Assembly: GCF_023656415.1 (NCBI RefSeq)
Contig: NZ_JAMOIL010000033.1
Location: 1 to 48,702, forward strand
Reading direction: 5' to 3'
Length of the DNA stretch: 48,702 nucleotides
From: Nocardioides bruguierae
GTDB lineage: Bacteria > Actinomycetota > Actinomycetes > Propionibacteriales > Nocardioidaceae
Positions 48,580-48,702 of the stretch are shown in pieces; position 1 is the stretch's first letter; the number at the start of each line of letters is the position of its first letter. The notes beneath the pieces were generated by a model. That model was not told where the DNA came from and did no database searches. It was given only the letters and a program-made list of their open reading frames with translations. A program made the position numbers and the translations under genes.

Positions 48580-48702
48580 GGAGTGTCTGGTTATTCGCGT
48601 AGCCAGATGGTGATGGTGCGGAGCACGACGCCGCCTCGGTAGACGACAGCCAGCTTGTCGTAGCGGGTGGCGATCCCTCGCCACTGCTTGTGGTCGTTGA
48701 AG
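48580..48702 (-). mobile_element. End of the same IS5-type insertion sequence, opposite orientation (partial)
   Basis: This is a mirror image of positions 1-123. It starts at the IS tip GGAGTGTCTGG, directly after CTAG (48576-48579), and runs into the transposase gene at the window edge. Confidence 0.85.
48591..48701 (-). CDS. IS5-family transposase, C-terminal fragment (second copy)
   Basis: The 36 C-terminal codons are identical to those at 2-112, on the other strand, and are cut by the window edge. Confidence 0.85.
   Translation of the reverse strand, partial: FNDHKQWRGIATRYDKLAVVYRGGVVLRTITIWLRE

Noticed and set aside
1..48702. A 48-kb composite transposon bounded by inverted IS copies
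   Set aside because: The interior holds housekeeping genes, and CTAG at both inner flanks fits two independent insertions or repeat-broken assembly better than one transposition unit.

Overview
The window is high-G+C actinobacterial chromosome, most like Nocardioides or a close relative in the Nocardioidaceae. The evidence is its codon use, many GTG starts, many apparently leaderless genes, and the families CarD, SenX3/RegX3, DUF4032, DUF3263, LpqE-like and RsiG/WhiG. Both ends lie inside copies of one IS5-type insertion sequence in mirror orientation, so the window behaves like an assembly contig that breaks at a repeated IS.

Region 1 (1-5838) is accessory DNA. It holds an IS end, a small zinc-ribbon gene coupled to a two-helix membrane protein, an Excalibur-domain secreted protein, a phage-type lysis/tail cassette (coiled-coil membrane protein, collagen-like protein, small membrane protein, endolysin-like protein, holin-like protein), a lipoprotein, small unknown genes, a DUF3263 protein and a complete tRNA-Thr(TGT). 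It stops exactly at the 5' half of a second, truncated tRNA-Thr(TGT), which I read as the attachment-site junction of an integrated element.

Region 2 (6001-28696) is mostly chromosomal: a GH13 enzyme, a DUF4032 kinase-like protein, a membrane metallophosphoesterase, rlmB, cysS, a C39-type peptidase, a membrane-bound molybdopterin oxidoreductase, ispF, an alpha/beta hydrolase, a NirD-like protein, ispD, a degenerate IspD-like protein, a Tat-type intradiol dioxygenase-like protein, carD, a UbiA-family protein, an LpqE-like lipoprotein, gpmA, phoU, senX3-regX3 (with PHO-box-like repeats) and two membrane proteins. The mycobacterial order rlmB-cysS-ispF-ispD-carD is kept, but ispF and ispD lie on the opposite strand and other genes sit between them. 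The ispD product lacks the Thr/Lys/Arg motifs of the dimerisation arm, while its degenerate neighbour retains them.

Region 3 (28794-47134) is a type IV pilus locus with its own apparent regulatory circuit: a WhiG/FliA-family sigma factor, pilA, four pilin-like or PilX-like genes, pilC, pilT, pilB, an RsiG-type c-di-GMP-binding anti-sigma, a second pilT, pilM, pilN, pilO, a GGDEF protein with a degenerate EAL domain, and prepilin peptidase. All four divergent pilus transcription units have, upstream, the same WhiG/FliA-like element (TCAA, exactly 16 nt, then GCCGAT or one change from it). The inferred logic is: local c-di-GMP synthesis arms RsiG, RsiG holds WhiG, and WhiG transcribes every pilus operon including the one carrying rsiG. 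An MFS transporter and the second IS end close the window.
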